64,000 nt of DNA from assembly GCA_016712665.1 (NCBI GenBank), contig JADJQP010000002.1, forward strand, positions 453,501 through 517,500, in the 5' to 3' direction. This DNA comes from Bacteroidota bacterium. Lineage in GTDB: Bacteria; Bacteroidota; Bacteroidia; Chitinophagales; Chitinophagaceae. The position numbers were made by a program, and so were the translations under genes. The number at the start of each line of letters is the position of its first letter. Position 1 is the first letter of the stretch. Shown here piece by piece: positions 11,257 to 20,616 of this stretch. Below the pieces are notes generated by a model. That model was not told the origin of the DNA. It saw nothing but the letters and a program-made list of their open reading frames with translations, and ran no database searches.

Positions 11257-12819
11257 TTATTTTATCGAAATTCTTTTGGTAAATACTCCTTGAGTAGTTT
11301 GTATCGTACATAAATAATTTCCGGAAACAGGCGCAAAAATCTTTAGGCAACTCCTTTGTTTATCAAATAAACTTGGAAGCAATTTCCCGTCCATTCCTAT
11401 TACCTTAATATCTAAAATAGTGGCCTTAGAAGCAGTATGAATAAGTAGTTCTTGTTCCTTCATTGCAGGATTTGGATAGATTCCTATTTCAGACTCTACA
11501 TCCAATTTATTAATCGTATTTGGGGTAGAAGGGGTACCGCCCAAGTATCTCGAAATGGCTAAATACAAAGGCCCACATGTACCATTTGCACATGTACGGG
11601 TATAGCCTGCCAAAACAATTTTACCGTCTGCAGTAAGTCCCATTCCGCTACTGCTACTATTATTATTCTGATTAAAAATATTTTTATATAACCCATTAGG
11701 TGCAAACGCTACATCTCGCGTACCATCTGAGTTCAGCATAAGCAACGAAAAATAGGCAGTATCTCCATCCCCTTGATTACCTGTCATTAAAATTCGTCCA
11801 TCTGGTAATAAGGCTGCATTCAGAGGATACTCCATATCATTATTATTTTCTAAATCATGTAAGAACCATCCGCCATTGCCAAAAGCATTATCCACAACTC
11901 CGCTGTTTTTTAATTTAAGCACGGTATAGTCATAGTCTACACCGTCATAGGTGGCCCCACAAACAATATAATCACCTGTGGGCAATAGTAAAATTCTTCT
12001 GGATTCATCAAAATGATTCACATTACTATTGTACAGACCGATTCCCCCATTTGCAAAACTGTTGTCAAGGGAACCATCGCTGTTAAATCGAACGACCAAA
12101 ATATTTGTAAAGGGGGGATCGGGATTCCCATTATTTGCTTTGTATTTTTTCCCAACAATTAGAACCTTTCCATCTTTGTCGAGATCGATATCGGTGGTTT
12201 CAAACCAGTGATTAATATTATTGGTACTCAATGTCTTGATTCCGTCCACATCAAAGGAATTGTCCATGCTCCCATTGGTATTCAATTTAAGTACAAATAA
12301 TTCATCGAAACTCTTGGATCCCGCTATAAAAATTTTTCCAGCACCATCCACACATAGAGCACTACTAGTGTAGAGCCCGGCATTTGCAAAATAAACATAA
12401 CCACTTGCACCAAACGAATTAATCAATGTACCACTGGATGACACGGCAGCGGCAAATACAGACGTATTATTGCCGGTACTATTGGTTCCACATACATAAA
12501 TCGTTCCACCGTAAAATTCCATATCGGAAATATCTGTACTCACACCGCCTAATGAAATAGAACAGGCACCACCCGCACCAAAGGTATTATCAATACTTCC
12601 GTCGAGGTTATATCTTTTAATGTAGGCACTTCCATTTCCAAAAGGATTACAAGCAACAATAATTTTGCCATCATTCTGCACCAGTACACTTTCTCCAATT
12701 CGACTACCATCCGCTATCAATTTTCCATTTGTAGCAAAGCTATTATCTAAGCTGCATGGAACTTGGGCATGTGCTACCGCAATAAATAATAATGTACAAA
12801 GGGTTACTAAATATTTCAT
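11257..12819 (-). CDS. Secreted delta-60 repeat protein with T9SS sorting domain
   Basis: Secreted 520-residue protein with signal peptide MKYLVTLCTLLFIAVAHA. Residues ~20-430 contain about seven delta-60 repeats, each with the pattern LD.SF...G, then a hydrophobic strand and DGKI.V.G (for example SIDNTFGAGG, SLDNSFANGG, VDNAFGNGGW). The final ~80 residues are a T9SS type A sorting domain (EIGIYPNPA, ISIK end). Delta-60 proteins probably form beta-propellers; ligand and role are unknown. It is separated by 68 bases from the guaB-led gene run upstream, so it may have its own promoter. Confidence 0.9.
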   Translation of the reverse strand: MKYLVTLCTLLFIAVAHAQVPCSLDNSFATNGKLIADGSRIGESVLVQNDGKIIVACNPFGNGSAYIKRYNLDGSIDNTFGAGGACSISLGGVSTDISDMEFYGGTIYVCGTNSTGNNTSVFAAAVSSSGTLINSFGASGYVYFANAGLYTSSALCVDGAGKIFIAGSKSFDELFVLKLNTNGSMDNSFDVDGIKTLSTNNINHWFETTDIDLDKDGKVLIVGKKYKANNGNPDPPFTNILVVRFNSDGSLDNSFANGGIGLYNSNVNHFDESRRILLLPTGDYIVCGATYDGVDYDYTVLKLKNSGVVDNAFGNGGWFLHDLENNNDMEYPLNAALLPDGRILMTGNQGDGDTAYFSLLMLNSDGTRDVAFAPNGLYKNIFNQNNNSSSSGMGLTADGKIVLAGYTRTCANGTCGPLYLAISRYLGGTPSTPNTINKLDVESEIGIYPNPAMKEQELLIHTASKATILDIKVIGMDGKLLPSLFDKQRSCLKIFAPVSGNYLCTIQTTQGVFTKRISIK

Positions 12820-12887
12820 AAATAAGTCTTTTATTAAAAAATAAGACGAACTTTATGACAAATTGGTTGAGTATGCATTTCACTTTT

Positions 12888-14136
12888 TTAGCGCATTGGG
12901 CATTTTGAACAGATAATAACTGCTTTTTCCTCGTTTTGTAACGTAGTGGCAAATAAATAGCGACTCCCCCCTTCTTTGAGTTGCCACTTCTTTCGCAACT
13001 GAGCCACGCTACCTGGAAAGTTACGAATAGTGAGATTGGCCTGTCTACCACTAATTGCCTCATGAATTTTATTTATTTCAGGTTTTACAATTCCGTCGAT
13101 TCTAAAAACCCGGCCTTGAAAATTTGGAATCCATTCTGACGAGGTGTACAGATGTGAGTGTTGATGGATTTTATACAAAGGATAATTCTTTTGTATCATA
13201 TTAAAAGCACCTGCCTTCAGTAGACTGGCATCTGGTTCGTAAAGGTACTGCAATGGAGCACACTCTTGCGCACGATATGATTTTTCTTCTTCTGCAAAAA
13301 ATGAAAAATGCAGATTCCGACTTAGGTCAACAGCATGGATTTGATAATCGGACAAATGGCCTTTCTCGATATGAAAAAGCAGTTCTTTGCATTCATTATT
13401 TACCGATAAAATATAAACATTTTTTTACAAATCGAACACTTTCACAAACTGAGGTAATATCTAATAAGGGCGAGGTCTTTATCAAAACATCATTGGTGAG
13501 ATTCAGAAATTGAGGCATTAAATCAATGACATTGGGTTCGCAATCTTGCAATTTGAAAACTTTCTTACCCGTATCATCACGACGAGATGGATCTACATAA
13601 ATCAAGTCTACTCTGGTAGAGAAAGATTCTAAAAATGCAGCAGCCGTTTTTCCTTTTTCAATAAAGACAGTGGCATCGGGAGCCAGCAATTTCAAATTAT
13701 GCGCTGTAATTTCGGCAAGTGACCTATTGGGCTCCACCAACAATGTTCGCTGAAAATGACGGCTAAAAAACAAGCCGTCCACTCCCATACCTGCTGATAA
13801 ATCGAGCACACAATATCCTGAAAACAATGAACTTTTAAAGAGAGCCGTTGCCTCGGAGGAACATTGCTCCAGTGAAATAGATTCGGGATAGTAAATTTCA
13901 ATATGATTATAAAACGATGGAAGCTTCTTTTCAATCTTCTGTCTTCTAGAAATGCGCCATAGAATTTCTTTCTCCCTTTGTGTCAATTTTAATTGAAGCG
14001 AAAGTTTTGAAATATCATCATGCAAATGCTTGCGAAAAAAAAGCAATTCCTCTTCGCTGAGCAAAAATGAATTATGTAGTGAAATGGGTTCTATACTGTA
14101 ATAATTTAATTTGATACCGCAATCAATTGCTCGCAC
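12888..14136 (-). CDS. Class I SAM-dependent methyltransferase with THUMP-like C-terminus, one frameshift
   Basis: Probable RNA-directed methyltransferase. The first ORF (13396-14136, GTG start) holds a helical N-domain, SAM motif I VLDLSAGMGVDG, acidic strand end LLVEPN and VDLIYVDPSRRD, the catalytic-loop equivalent. The second (12888-13355) holds the THUMP-like C-terminal domain seen in this Bacteroidota family. One extra base in the T7 run at 13420-13426 (A7 in the gene) separates them. With six, the text continues VKNVYILSVNNECKELLFHI and the protein is 415 residues. It is the last gene of a tight minus-strand array, nine bases after the NTF2-like gene. The substrate is unknown. Confidence 0.85.
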
Positions 14137-14145
14137 GTTTCCACC

Positions 14146-14508
14146 TTATACATAACTAACCTCCACTCTGTATATCATTCCCTGATTATCTACTGTGAGT
14201 ATGCAGATTGCTTTGGTGCTGTTGTCAAGTGCGGAGTAGTAAATAACTACTTTATTTTCAAAAGTGGAAACTGCATTTAATGTAAACCTATAATTTGGAA
14301 ATTTTTGCCTAACCAAAGACCAATAATTAAGTAATACCTTTTTGTCAGTCATGGTTCCTTTGCTGTCCGGAAATAGTCGTAAAGCCAAACTTGAAACCAA
14401 TACTACATCATCGCGATACTGTGTAAGGTATTCCTCAACACTTTTATCGTTCCACAAGTCAATCCATCTTTGTGCAATTACTAGGGCCGTTTCCTGCGAT
14501 ATCATCAA
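14146..14508 (-). CDS. NTF2/SnoaL-like small protein
   Basis: Intact 120-residue protein with the alpha+beta cone pattern of the nuclear-transport-factor-2/SnoaL superfamily: N-terminal helix with WIDLWNDKSVEEYL, followed by YRDDVVLVS, then strands ending in VVIYYSALD and YRVEVSYV. Members range from isomerases to binding proteins, and no catalytic residues can be assigned here. It has no signal peptide. It lies eight bases downstream of the MBL-rhodanese gene and nine upstream of the methyltransferase gene, so it is probably co-transcribed with both. Confidence 0.75.
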   Translation of the reverse strand: MMISQETALVIAQRWIDLWNDKSVEEYLTQYRDDVVLVSSLALRLFPDSKGTMTDKKVLLNYWSLVRQKFPNYRFTLNAVSTFENKVVIYYSALDNSTKAICILTVDNQGMIYRVEVSYV

Positions 14509-14516
14509 TATACCAT

Positions 14517-15917
14517 TTAATTTAAAACTTCTTTTGCTGCCACCAAATGCATCTCTGGTACTAATTTTATCTGATCATAACCACCCAACACATTCCTGAT
14601 GTTATGAAGGCCTTGTCTTTTCATTATAGAAGCTGCGATAACTGAGCGATAGCCACCGGCGCAATGAATATACACATTATCATTGTCTTCAATATTGCTC
14701 AATACGGCAACATCATTCATGGTTTGCAGTGGAATATTCACTGCGGTTTGCACATGACCGTTATCATATTCAAGTTCTTTCCGCACATCAATAATAACAA
14801 GTCGATTGTCATAGTTCATGTCCATCTTGAGTTCGTCGGCTTCCACATCGATAATTAAATCGATATTTTCGCCTGCTTCTGTCCAGGCTTGGTATCCGCC
14901 AGCTAAGTAGCCTTCAATCTGATCAAATCCAACCCTCGCCATTCGTACAATTGTTTCCTCTTCTTTGCCTACATCGGTCACCAAAATGATTTTCTGATGA
15001 AAGGGAATCAGTGCGCCCGCCCATTCAGCAAACCTACCTTCAAGGCCTATATTCAATGCATTGGGAATAAATCCTTGCGTAAACTCAGTAGCCCTACGAG
15101 TATCCAATATGATGGCATCCTCGCTTGCTAATTTTTTGAATTCGTCTAGAGGCAGAGCGGTCATTCCTTTTGCGATAATGGAGTCAATACTGCTATACCC
15201 CTTTTTGTTTAATCCAGCGTTGATTGGAAAATATACTGGTGGTGCAGACAATCCTGATGTCACTGCCTTAATAAAATCCTCTTTACTTTGAGGGCTTAAG
15301 GCATAATTTGATTTGATTTCTTCTCCAACACTACTATGGGTATTAGGCCCAAGATTTTTTCCGCAACTTGAGCCAGGACCATGTGCAGGATATACTTTTA
15401 CTTCAGGAGGCAAGGTTTTTAATTTTTGCAATGAATCATACAAATAGCCTGCCAGCTCTTCCATTGAAAGATTACCGCTAAATAAATCGGGACGTCCCAC
15501 ATCTCCCACAAACAGGGTATCACCTGAAAATAAGGAATGTGCTTGCCGGTTTTCGTCTAACAAAAGATAACAAGTAGATTCTAAGGTATGCCCTGGCGTA
15601 TGGATTGCTTTTAGCGTAATTCTACCAAGCGAAAATTCTTCGCCGTCTTTCGCTTCATATTTTTCAAATCCTGTTTCTGCATTCAGACCGTAAATAATTT
15701 TTGCACCCGTTTTATGCGCAAGGTCTAGATGTCCACTAACAAAATCGGCATGAAAATGGGTTTCAAAAATATACTTGATGTGCGCCTTTTTTTCTTCGGC
15801 CATGTCAATATACTTTTGAATATCACGAAGCGGATCGATAATGGCTACTTCGCCTTCCGACTCAATAAAGTAAGCTGCTTCAGAAAGGCAATTGGTATAA
15901 AGTTGTTCAATCAACAT
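14517..15917 (-). CDS. MBL-fold persulfide dioxygenase-like protein fused to two rhodanese domains
   Basis: 466-residue cytoplasmic sulfur-metabolism enzyme. Residues 1-~235 are a metallo-beta-lactamase domain of the ETHE1/persulfide dioxygenase type: metal motif THFHADFVSGH (H54, H56, D58, H63), HTPGHT with H110, FSGDTLFVGDVGRPDL with D133, and YPAHGPGSSCG. Rhodanese domain 1 (~255-355) has ILDTRR but no Cys in the active loop. Rhodanese domain 2 (~365-460) has the active loop HCAGGYRS with catalytic Cys. The likely role is oxidation of glutathione- or other low-molecular-weight persulfide, with sulfur transfer by the active rhodanese. It sits nine bases after the short-chain dehydrogenase gene. 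Confidence 0.9.
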   Translation of the reverse strand: MLIEQLYTNCLSEAAYFIESEGEVAIIDPLRDIQKYIDMAEEKKAHIKYIFETHFHADFVSGHLDLAHKTGAKIIYGLNAETGFEKYEAKDGEEFSLGRITLKAIHTPGHTLESTCYLLLDENRQAHSLFSGDTLFVGDVGRPDLFSGNLSMEELAGYLYDSLQKLKTLPPEVKVYPAHGPGSSCGKNLGPNTHSSVGEEIKSNYALSPQSKEDFIKAVTSGLSAPPVYFPINAGLNKKGYSSIDSIIAKGMTALPLDEFKKLASEDAIILDTRRATEFTQGFIPNALNIGLEGRFAEWAGALIPFHQKIILVTDVGKEEETIVRMARVGFDQIEGYLAGGYQAWTEAGENIDLIIDVEADELKMDMNYDNRLVIIDVRKELEYDNGHVQTAVNIPLQTMNDVAVLSNIEDNDNVYIHCAGGYRSVIAASIMKRQGLHNIRNVLGGYDQIKLVPEMHLVAAKEVLN

Positions 15918-15926
15918 AACAATTGT

Positions 15927-16699
15927 TTATATGATTTTTTTAATATTATAGTGGGCGTTTGCTTGTGTTAGACAAGTGATGGTTAAATCGTTTATACAAA
16001 CGTGTTTGGGTAAACTTGCGGTAAAAAAAATGCTTTCAGCAACATCGTCAGGAGTCAAGGGCGTAAAGCCCTCATATACTTTTGTAGCACGTTCGGCATC
16101 GCCTTTAAAACGTACCAACGAAAATTCGGTTTCACAGGCTCCAGGATTGATGGAGGTTACTTTGATTCCGTGTTGGAGTAAATCAATACGCATACTTTTA
16201 CTTAGTGCATCTACCGCATGTTTGGTTGCGCAATATACATTTCCATTTGGATAGGCATCTTTAGCGGCTGTGGAGCTCACATTGATAATATGCCCAAATC
16301 CTTGCGCCTTCATAAAAGGTAGTATTTCTCTACTCACATATAAAAGACCTTTTACATTTGTGTCAATCATTACATTCCAATCCTCATAATTCCCTTCATC
16401 AATACTGCTCAATCCGGAGGCCAATCCTGCATTATTAATTAAAACATCAATAACGGAAATGCACTTTTGTCAATGGAGGCAATTGCCTTTTGCGTCTCTT
16501 CTACATTTCGCACATCAAAACAAAGGGGTAATATGGTTGCTCCAAATTGTTGCTCCAAATTACTTTTAAGCGCTACCAAGCGGTCTTGTCGCCTTCCGGT
16601 GATAATGACATCAAAATTATTTTGAGCAAAAATAAATGCACAACTCCTACCAATTCCTGATGTGGCTCCGGATATAAATACAACTTTACGGTTCTTCAT
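15927..16699 (-). CDS. Short-chain dehydrogenase/reductase (YdfG-like), one frameshift
   Basis: NAD(P)-dependent oxidoreductase of the classical SDR family. The N-terminal part (16439-16699) has the cofactor motif SGATSGIGRS and the NADP-type basic residues GRRQDR. The C-terminal part (15927-16424) has NVSS, the catalytic YCATK and SINPGACETEF. The break is one missing base near 16448-16452, where the family motif should read PLIDVLINNAG. Corrected length is 257 residues, usual for YdfG-type 3-hydroxy acid dehydrogenases. It begins two bases after the PKD/CHU_C gene and ends nine before the MBL-rhodanese gene. The substrate cannot be assigned. Confidence 0.88.
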
Positions 16700-16701
16700 T
16701 C

Positions 16702-18615
16702 TTATCTAATTAAAATTAAATCCCCCTTGATGAGTTTTTCCTTCTCTTCAAGATCAATTGCGGTTACTACCCAAAAATAGGTGCCTATTTCACAAGGTTT
16801 ATTTCTGTGGGTTCCATCCCACCCCTTTCGAAAATCAGAGGTAGAAAAGAGTTGTTCGCCCCATCGATTGAAAATTTTGAAGGTCTTTAATTTTTTATAT
16901 CCGGCAGATAATATTTTGAAGAAGTCATTATTTCCATCTCCATTCGGACTAAATGCATTTGGCATTGTGATATAGGGGCCATCAGCCACAGTTATTTTGA
17001 TATCATCATAGCCATAGCAATTATTAGCAGTGATTCCTTGCAGATTATACACATACGTACCTGTATCCGAAAAAACGGCATTGGGATTGTTAACAAACGG
17101 ATTATCTAAAAAAGTAGAAGGTGACCAAGCATAACTCTGTGCTCCGGTACCATTAAACTGAAATGGAGTCCCTTTTACAATTACCGTGTCATTGCCTGCA
17201 AACACATTCACTTTCGGTACCTTTAACACATCATAACTAGTGTCTCGGCAACCATATTTATTTCCTGAAATCAACATCACATTAAACTCCTTTCCAATAT
17301 TTTCATAACTATGTGTGGGATTTTGATCTGTACTGAATTGGTTATCATCAAAATTCCATTTCCAATAATTGACATTTCCAAATGTAGAGGTAGACTTATC
17401 GATAAAATTTATGGGTGAATTGGGACACAATAAACCCGTATACTCAAAATCAGATTTAAATTCAGGATAAATTTTTACCCATCTGGAAATACTGTCGGGG
17501 CAAGTGGACCCCTGATTTACCAATAATTTTACCAAATAAGCACCGGTGTCAGGATATGTAAAACTCGGCTCAAATAAACTGGAAGTATCCGTTGAAATGC
17601 CTGCAACTCCAAAATCCCAAAAATACTTGAATCCTCCTGTACTTTGATTAATGAAATTTACTTTATTGGATTCGCAATTCACTATATAAACATTCTGTTC
17701 GTCTGAAAACTGTGGGATATTTGCGACTACTGCCTTGGAGCAGTTGGTCACCACAAATTGAAATTCCCGTTTGGTGGTATTAATCAGTACGCCACCCCGA
17801 AATTCATCGCAACAGACATTCACCACAAAGCGTCCTTGAATATTTGGCGTACCAGTAATAATCCCAGTTTTGGAATCAATTTTAAGAACGGGATTTCCAC
17901 CCATTGGATTACCGGGATTATAGGGAGAACGATAATTAACAGAAGAAAAGAAAGGTAAAGTGCCACCAATCAAAAGGGGTTTGGGATTATTGGCATCACC
18001 TCCCTTAATCGCATCACAAAAATAATATACTAATGAATCTCCATCAGGGTCGGTGGCTGAATGGTCATAAATAAAGGGATTATTGATGCAAATAATTTGT
18101 GGAGGATAATTTACAAAAATGGCGCTGTTATTGCAAATCACATTTGCAGGTGGGACCACACAAGTATAACTAGCACCCGTAGTGCCGGGATTGATAATAT
18201 TATTAATGGTTTCATTTCTACAACAGCGTTGATAAACTACCGTATAAGGATTCGCACTTGGTGGCAACACTTTTATCAAATTAAATTGCAATCTGTTGAG
18301 GCATGTGGCAGGTGGATTATTGATGCAATCATTTGAAAAATTGGTAGGAATATTAAAACTACTTTGATAAAAAATAGAATCAAATGAGAAGAAGGAAGAC
18401 CCATTAAAAATGCTTACAAACGCCGGATCATCGCTAAGCAATGCAGATGGATTTCCACCACCCTGAGCCGGAGGGAGACAATCACGGTAAATACTAATGG
18501 TGAATTGATATGTATTGTTTCCCAAACAAACGTAGGAAATATTACCCCCAACGATATGCGAGCCATTCGCGTGTAGCGCCGTGATTAATAATATGAACAA
18601 TAGAATCTGTCTCAT
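16702..18615 (-). CDS. Secreted PKD-domain protein with gliding motility-associated C-terminal domain
   Basis: 637-residue T9SS cargo. The signal peptide MRQILLFILLITALHANG is followed by the common Bacteroidota opening SHIVGGNISYVCLGNNTYQF and a Cys-rich beta region (~20-290). Two PKD-like domains follow: one with FKYFWDFG and FTYPDTGAYLVKL, one with YWKWNFDDNQFSTDQNPTHSY. The last ~90 residues are a CHU_C/T9SS type B domain (MPNAFSPNGDGNNDFF, FNRWGEQLF, GWDGTHRNKP). This architecture suggests a surface or secreted structural/adhesive protein. It lies inside a tight operon-like row of enzymes, which is odd for a cargo gene. Confidence 0.92.
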   Translation of the reverse strand: MRQILLFILLITALHANGSHIVGGNISYVCLGNNTYQFTISIYRDCLPPAQGGGNPSALLSDDPAFVSIFNGSSFFSFDSIFYQSSFNIPTNFSNDCINNPPATCLNRLQFNLIKVLPPSANPYTVVYQRCCRNETINNIINPGTTGASYTCVVPPANVICNNSAIFVNYPPQIICINNPFIYDHSATDPDGDSLVYYFCDAIKGGDANNPKPLLIGGTLPFFSSVNYRSPYNPGNPMGGNPVLKIDSKTGIITGTPNIQGRFVVNVCCDEFRGGVLINTTKREFQFVVTNCSKAVVANIPQFSDEQNVYIVNCESNKVNFINQSTGGFKYFWDFGVAGISTDTSSLFEPSFTYPDTGAYLVKLLVNQGSTCPDSISRWVKIYPEFKSDFEYTGLLCPNSPINFIDKSTSTFGNVNYWKWNFDDNQFSTDQNPTHSYENIGKEFNVMLISGNKYGCRDTSYDVLKVPKVNVFAGNDTVIVKGTPFQFNGTGAQSYAWSPSTFLDNPFVNNPNAVFSDTGTYVYNLQGITANNCYGYDDIKITVADGPYITMPNAFSPNGDGNNDFFKILSAGYKKLKTFKIFNRWGEQLFSTSDFRKGWDGTHRNKPCEIGTYFWVVTAIDLEEKEKLIKGDLILIR

Positions 18616-18630
18616 CCTTATCTTGTAAAA

Positions 18631-19446
18631 TTAAGCAATTTTGCTATCCAAAACATATATACAAAAGTTATTTATTATAGAATCTAAACGTTCGTGACAT
18701 TCCAGCATGCTTGTATGACCAATATTTTCTAACATTTCGATACAACTGATATCAGGTAAAGTACTTTGTGCCAGTATATCTTGATATGGTATGGCATTGT
18801 CCTCTTTTCCTATAACGAATAAAACAGGTAGCTTATTGTTTCTCAAAATTGATGTTCTATCCGGTCGTTGAATCATGGCTTCATAATAGGCTACTAAACT
18901 ATCAGACGACAATTGCAAGGCAAGCGTTAGGTGAAACGCTACCTCACTCGGTAAATCAGCTAAAGACTGCGGGCTATACAGATTGGGAATCATGGCACGT
19001 AGAAAAGTTTCTTTCCCTTCATTGCGAATAAGCCTTATCGACTTTCTTCGATTCTCTTTCTTCAGTTCATCATCTGCATAGGCTGATGAATGAATTAAGC
19101 CATATGCCAGCAAATAGTGCTCATACTTCTCTGCATAGGCAAGAGTAGCATACCCTCCCATGGAATGCCCCAACAAAATAAATTGCTCCCATCTTTCCTG
19201 CAACACGATTTCATGAACATAGTCAGCCAACAATTCCATACTCATTGTTTCCGTCCCCAAAGCAGACAAACCGCTTCCTGGCAAATCCGGCACTATAACT
19301 TGGTAGTGCTTGGACAAGCTCGCTATCTGATATTTAAAAATTTGACCATTGGCACCAAATCCATGCAGCAGCACAATTGGAAATCCAGTGCCCGTCTTTT
19401 GATAAAAACACTTTTTAAATCGGTTACTTTCTAATAGTATGTTCAT
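18631..19446 (-). CDS. Alpha/beta-fold hydrolase
   Basis: 271-residue cytoplasmic hydrolase. Visible elements are the oxyanion loop HGFGANGQ, strand plus PDLPGSG, nucleophile elbow GHSMGG (catalytic Ser), GKEDNAIP with the likely catalytic Asp, and NIGHTSMLE with the catalytic His. A cap region lies at ~130-205. The fold and catalytic triad are clear, but the substrate is not; such proteins are often carboxylesterases. It is five bases downstream of the DUF4105 gene and fifteen upstream of the PKD cargo gene. Confidence 0.92.
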   Translation of the reverse strand: MNILLESNRFKKCFYQKTGTGFPIVLLHGFGANGQIFKYQIASLSKHYQVIVPDLPGSGLSALGTETMSMELLADYVHEIVLQERWEQFILLGHSMGGYATLAYAEKYEHYLLAYGLIHSSAYADDELKKENRRKSIRLIRNEGKETFLRAMIPNLYSPQSLADLPSEVAFHLTLALQLSSDSLVAYYEAMIQRPDRTSILRNNKLPVLFVIGKEDNAIPYQDILAQSTLPDISCIEMLENIGHTSMLECHERLDSIINNFCIYVLDSKIA

Positions 19447-19451
19447 GATGT

Positions 19452-20607
19452 TTAATATGAAAATTGTCTGATTTGCTTTGAGTAATGATTTAATCGAAGC
19501 AGAATCAAAATAAGAAGAGGGGTAATTTCGCTCATATACTTTTGCGGGGCAAAAAAGTTATAAAAGATAGCTGCAATCAACAACCAAGAAGTATATTTTG
19601 CGTACTGCGAAATCTTTGAAGCGTTTCGTGGTATCATAAAGGCAAATACCAAATGCAAGGGAAACGCCCATAGAAGATTTAAATTCCAGGCACATACTGT
19701 ATGCTCTGTACCAAACCACATAAAGAGCATCAAGCATCCCAGAAGCCCCAAAATCATAAAAAACAAGACATCAAAAAATTTGAGCGCCCAATCAACCTTT
19801 TTGAAGAAAGAAAGAAAAAAAATAATTCCCAGAAGCACCCATAAATAGATTTTAGGTTCATTGCGTTTGTTTTCTGAAAAATGATTGTCTGGCAATAGAG
19901 TCAAAGTACTAGCTACCAGTTGATTGCCATCTAATGTAGCACCCGCAAACCCTTTGAATAAATAATCGGGCAAGAACATGGTTTCATAACTTTTCATTTT
20001 GTTATCAACCAGATTACTCATTAGCAGATTGATACCAAAGCGCTCCCAATGTAGGTTTCGCTCGTAGTGGTCCAATAAAACTCGAAAAGAAATGCTGTCA
20101 TTTGATATGATAAGTGGAAATTGGATGCGCTTTTCAAAAAGATTTGCAAATACATCTCGAATTCTCGAAGAACAATTATCGAATAAAAAATCGTATTTAT
20201 AATAGCGATTCTCTTCTTTTAAATTGTTTTTAAAAATTAGAAACTGCCAAAGCATCTTCAGCACCTAAACGCAACACCTGTTCCTGCACCTTTCGGTTTT
20301 CCTCTTTGTACAAACTTAAGAAGCCTTCAAACGACTCATCGTTTAAATAATATTCGAGTTTACCTCTCGTAAACTTTATGTAAAAATCCGGATCTCCAAA
20401 ATTAAAGGTCCCATAATTGTATACAATATCGGTCCCCGCGCAACTATCAATGATTCGCACCGCACTATGACCATAGCTCGAATACAATTCCTCTGCCACA
20501 CCACATGTAAGAATACTGATTCGTAATCGGCAACTATCCTGGCAATTTCCCTTTTCACTTTTAAAAAAGGTTAGTAAAAGTATTAGAAAGACTAGGGTAT
20601 GTTTCAT
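19452..20607 (-). CDS. DUF4105 (Lnb N-terminal-like) membrane protein, one frameshift
   Basis: Envelope protein with an exported DUF4105 domain followed by membrane helices. The first piece starts MKHTLVFLILLLTFF (signal peptide), includes YSSYGHSAVRI and YNYGTFNFGDPDFYIKF, and stops at about 20236. The second continues FKNNLKEENRYYKYDFLFDNCSSRIRDVF and ends with about four hydrophobic helices. The YGHS and NCSSR motifs are the conserved residues of the family, thought to be hydrolase-like. One extra base in the 5-base run 20232-20236 causes the break; corrected length is about 384-386 residues. An alternative ATG is two codons upstream (20613), only three bases from the guaB stop. Confidence 0.85.
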
Positions 20608-20616
20608 ATGCATTGC

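Noticed and set aside
14342..14599. 85-codon plus-strand frame over the NTF2-like gene
   Set aside because: Antisense to two adjacent well-supported genes, with no family resemblance.
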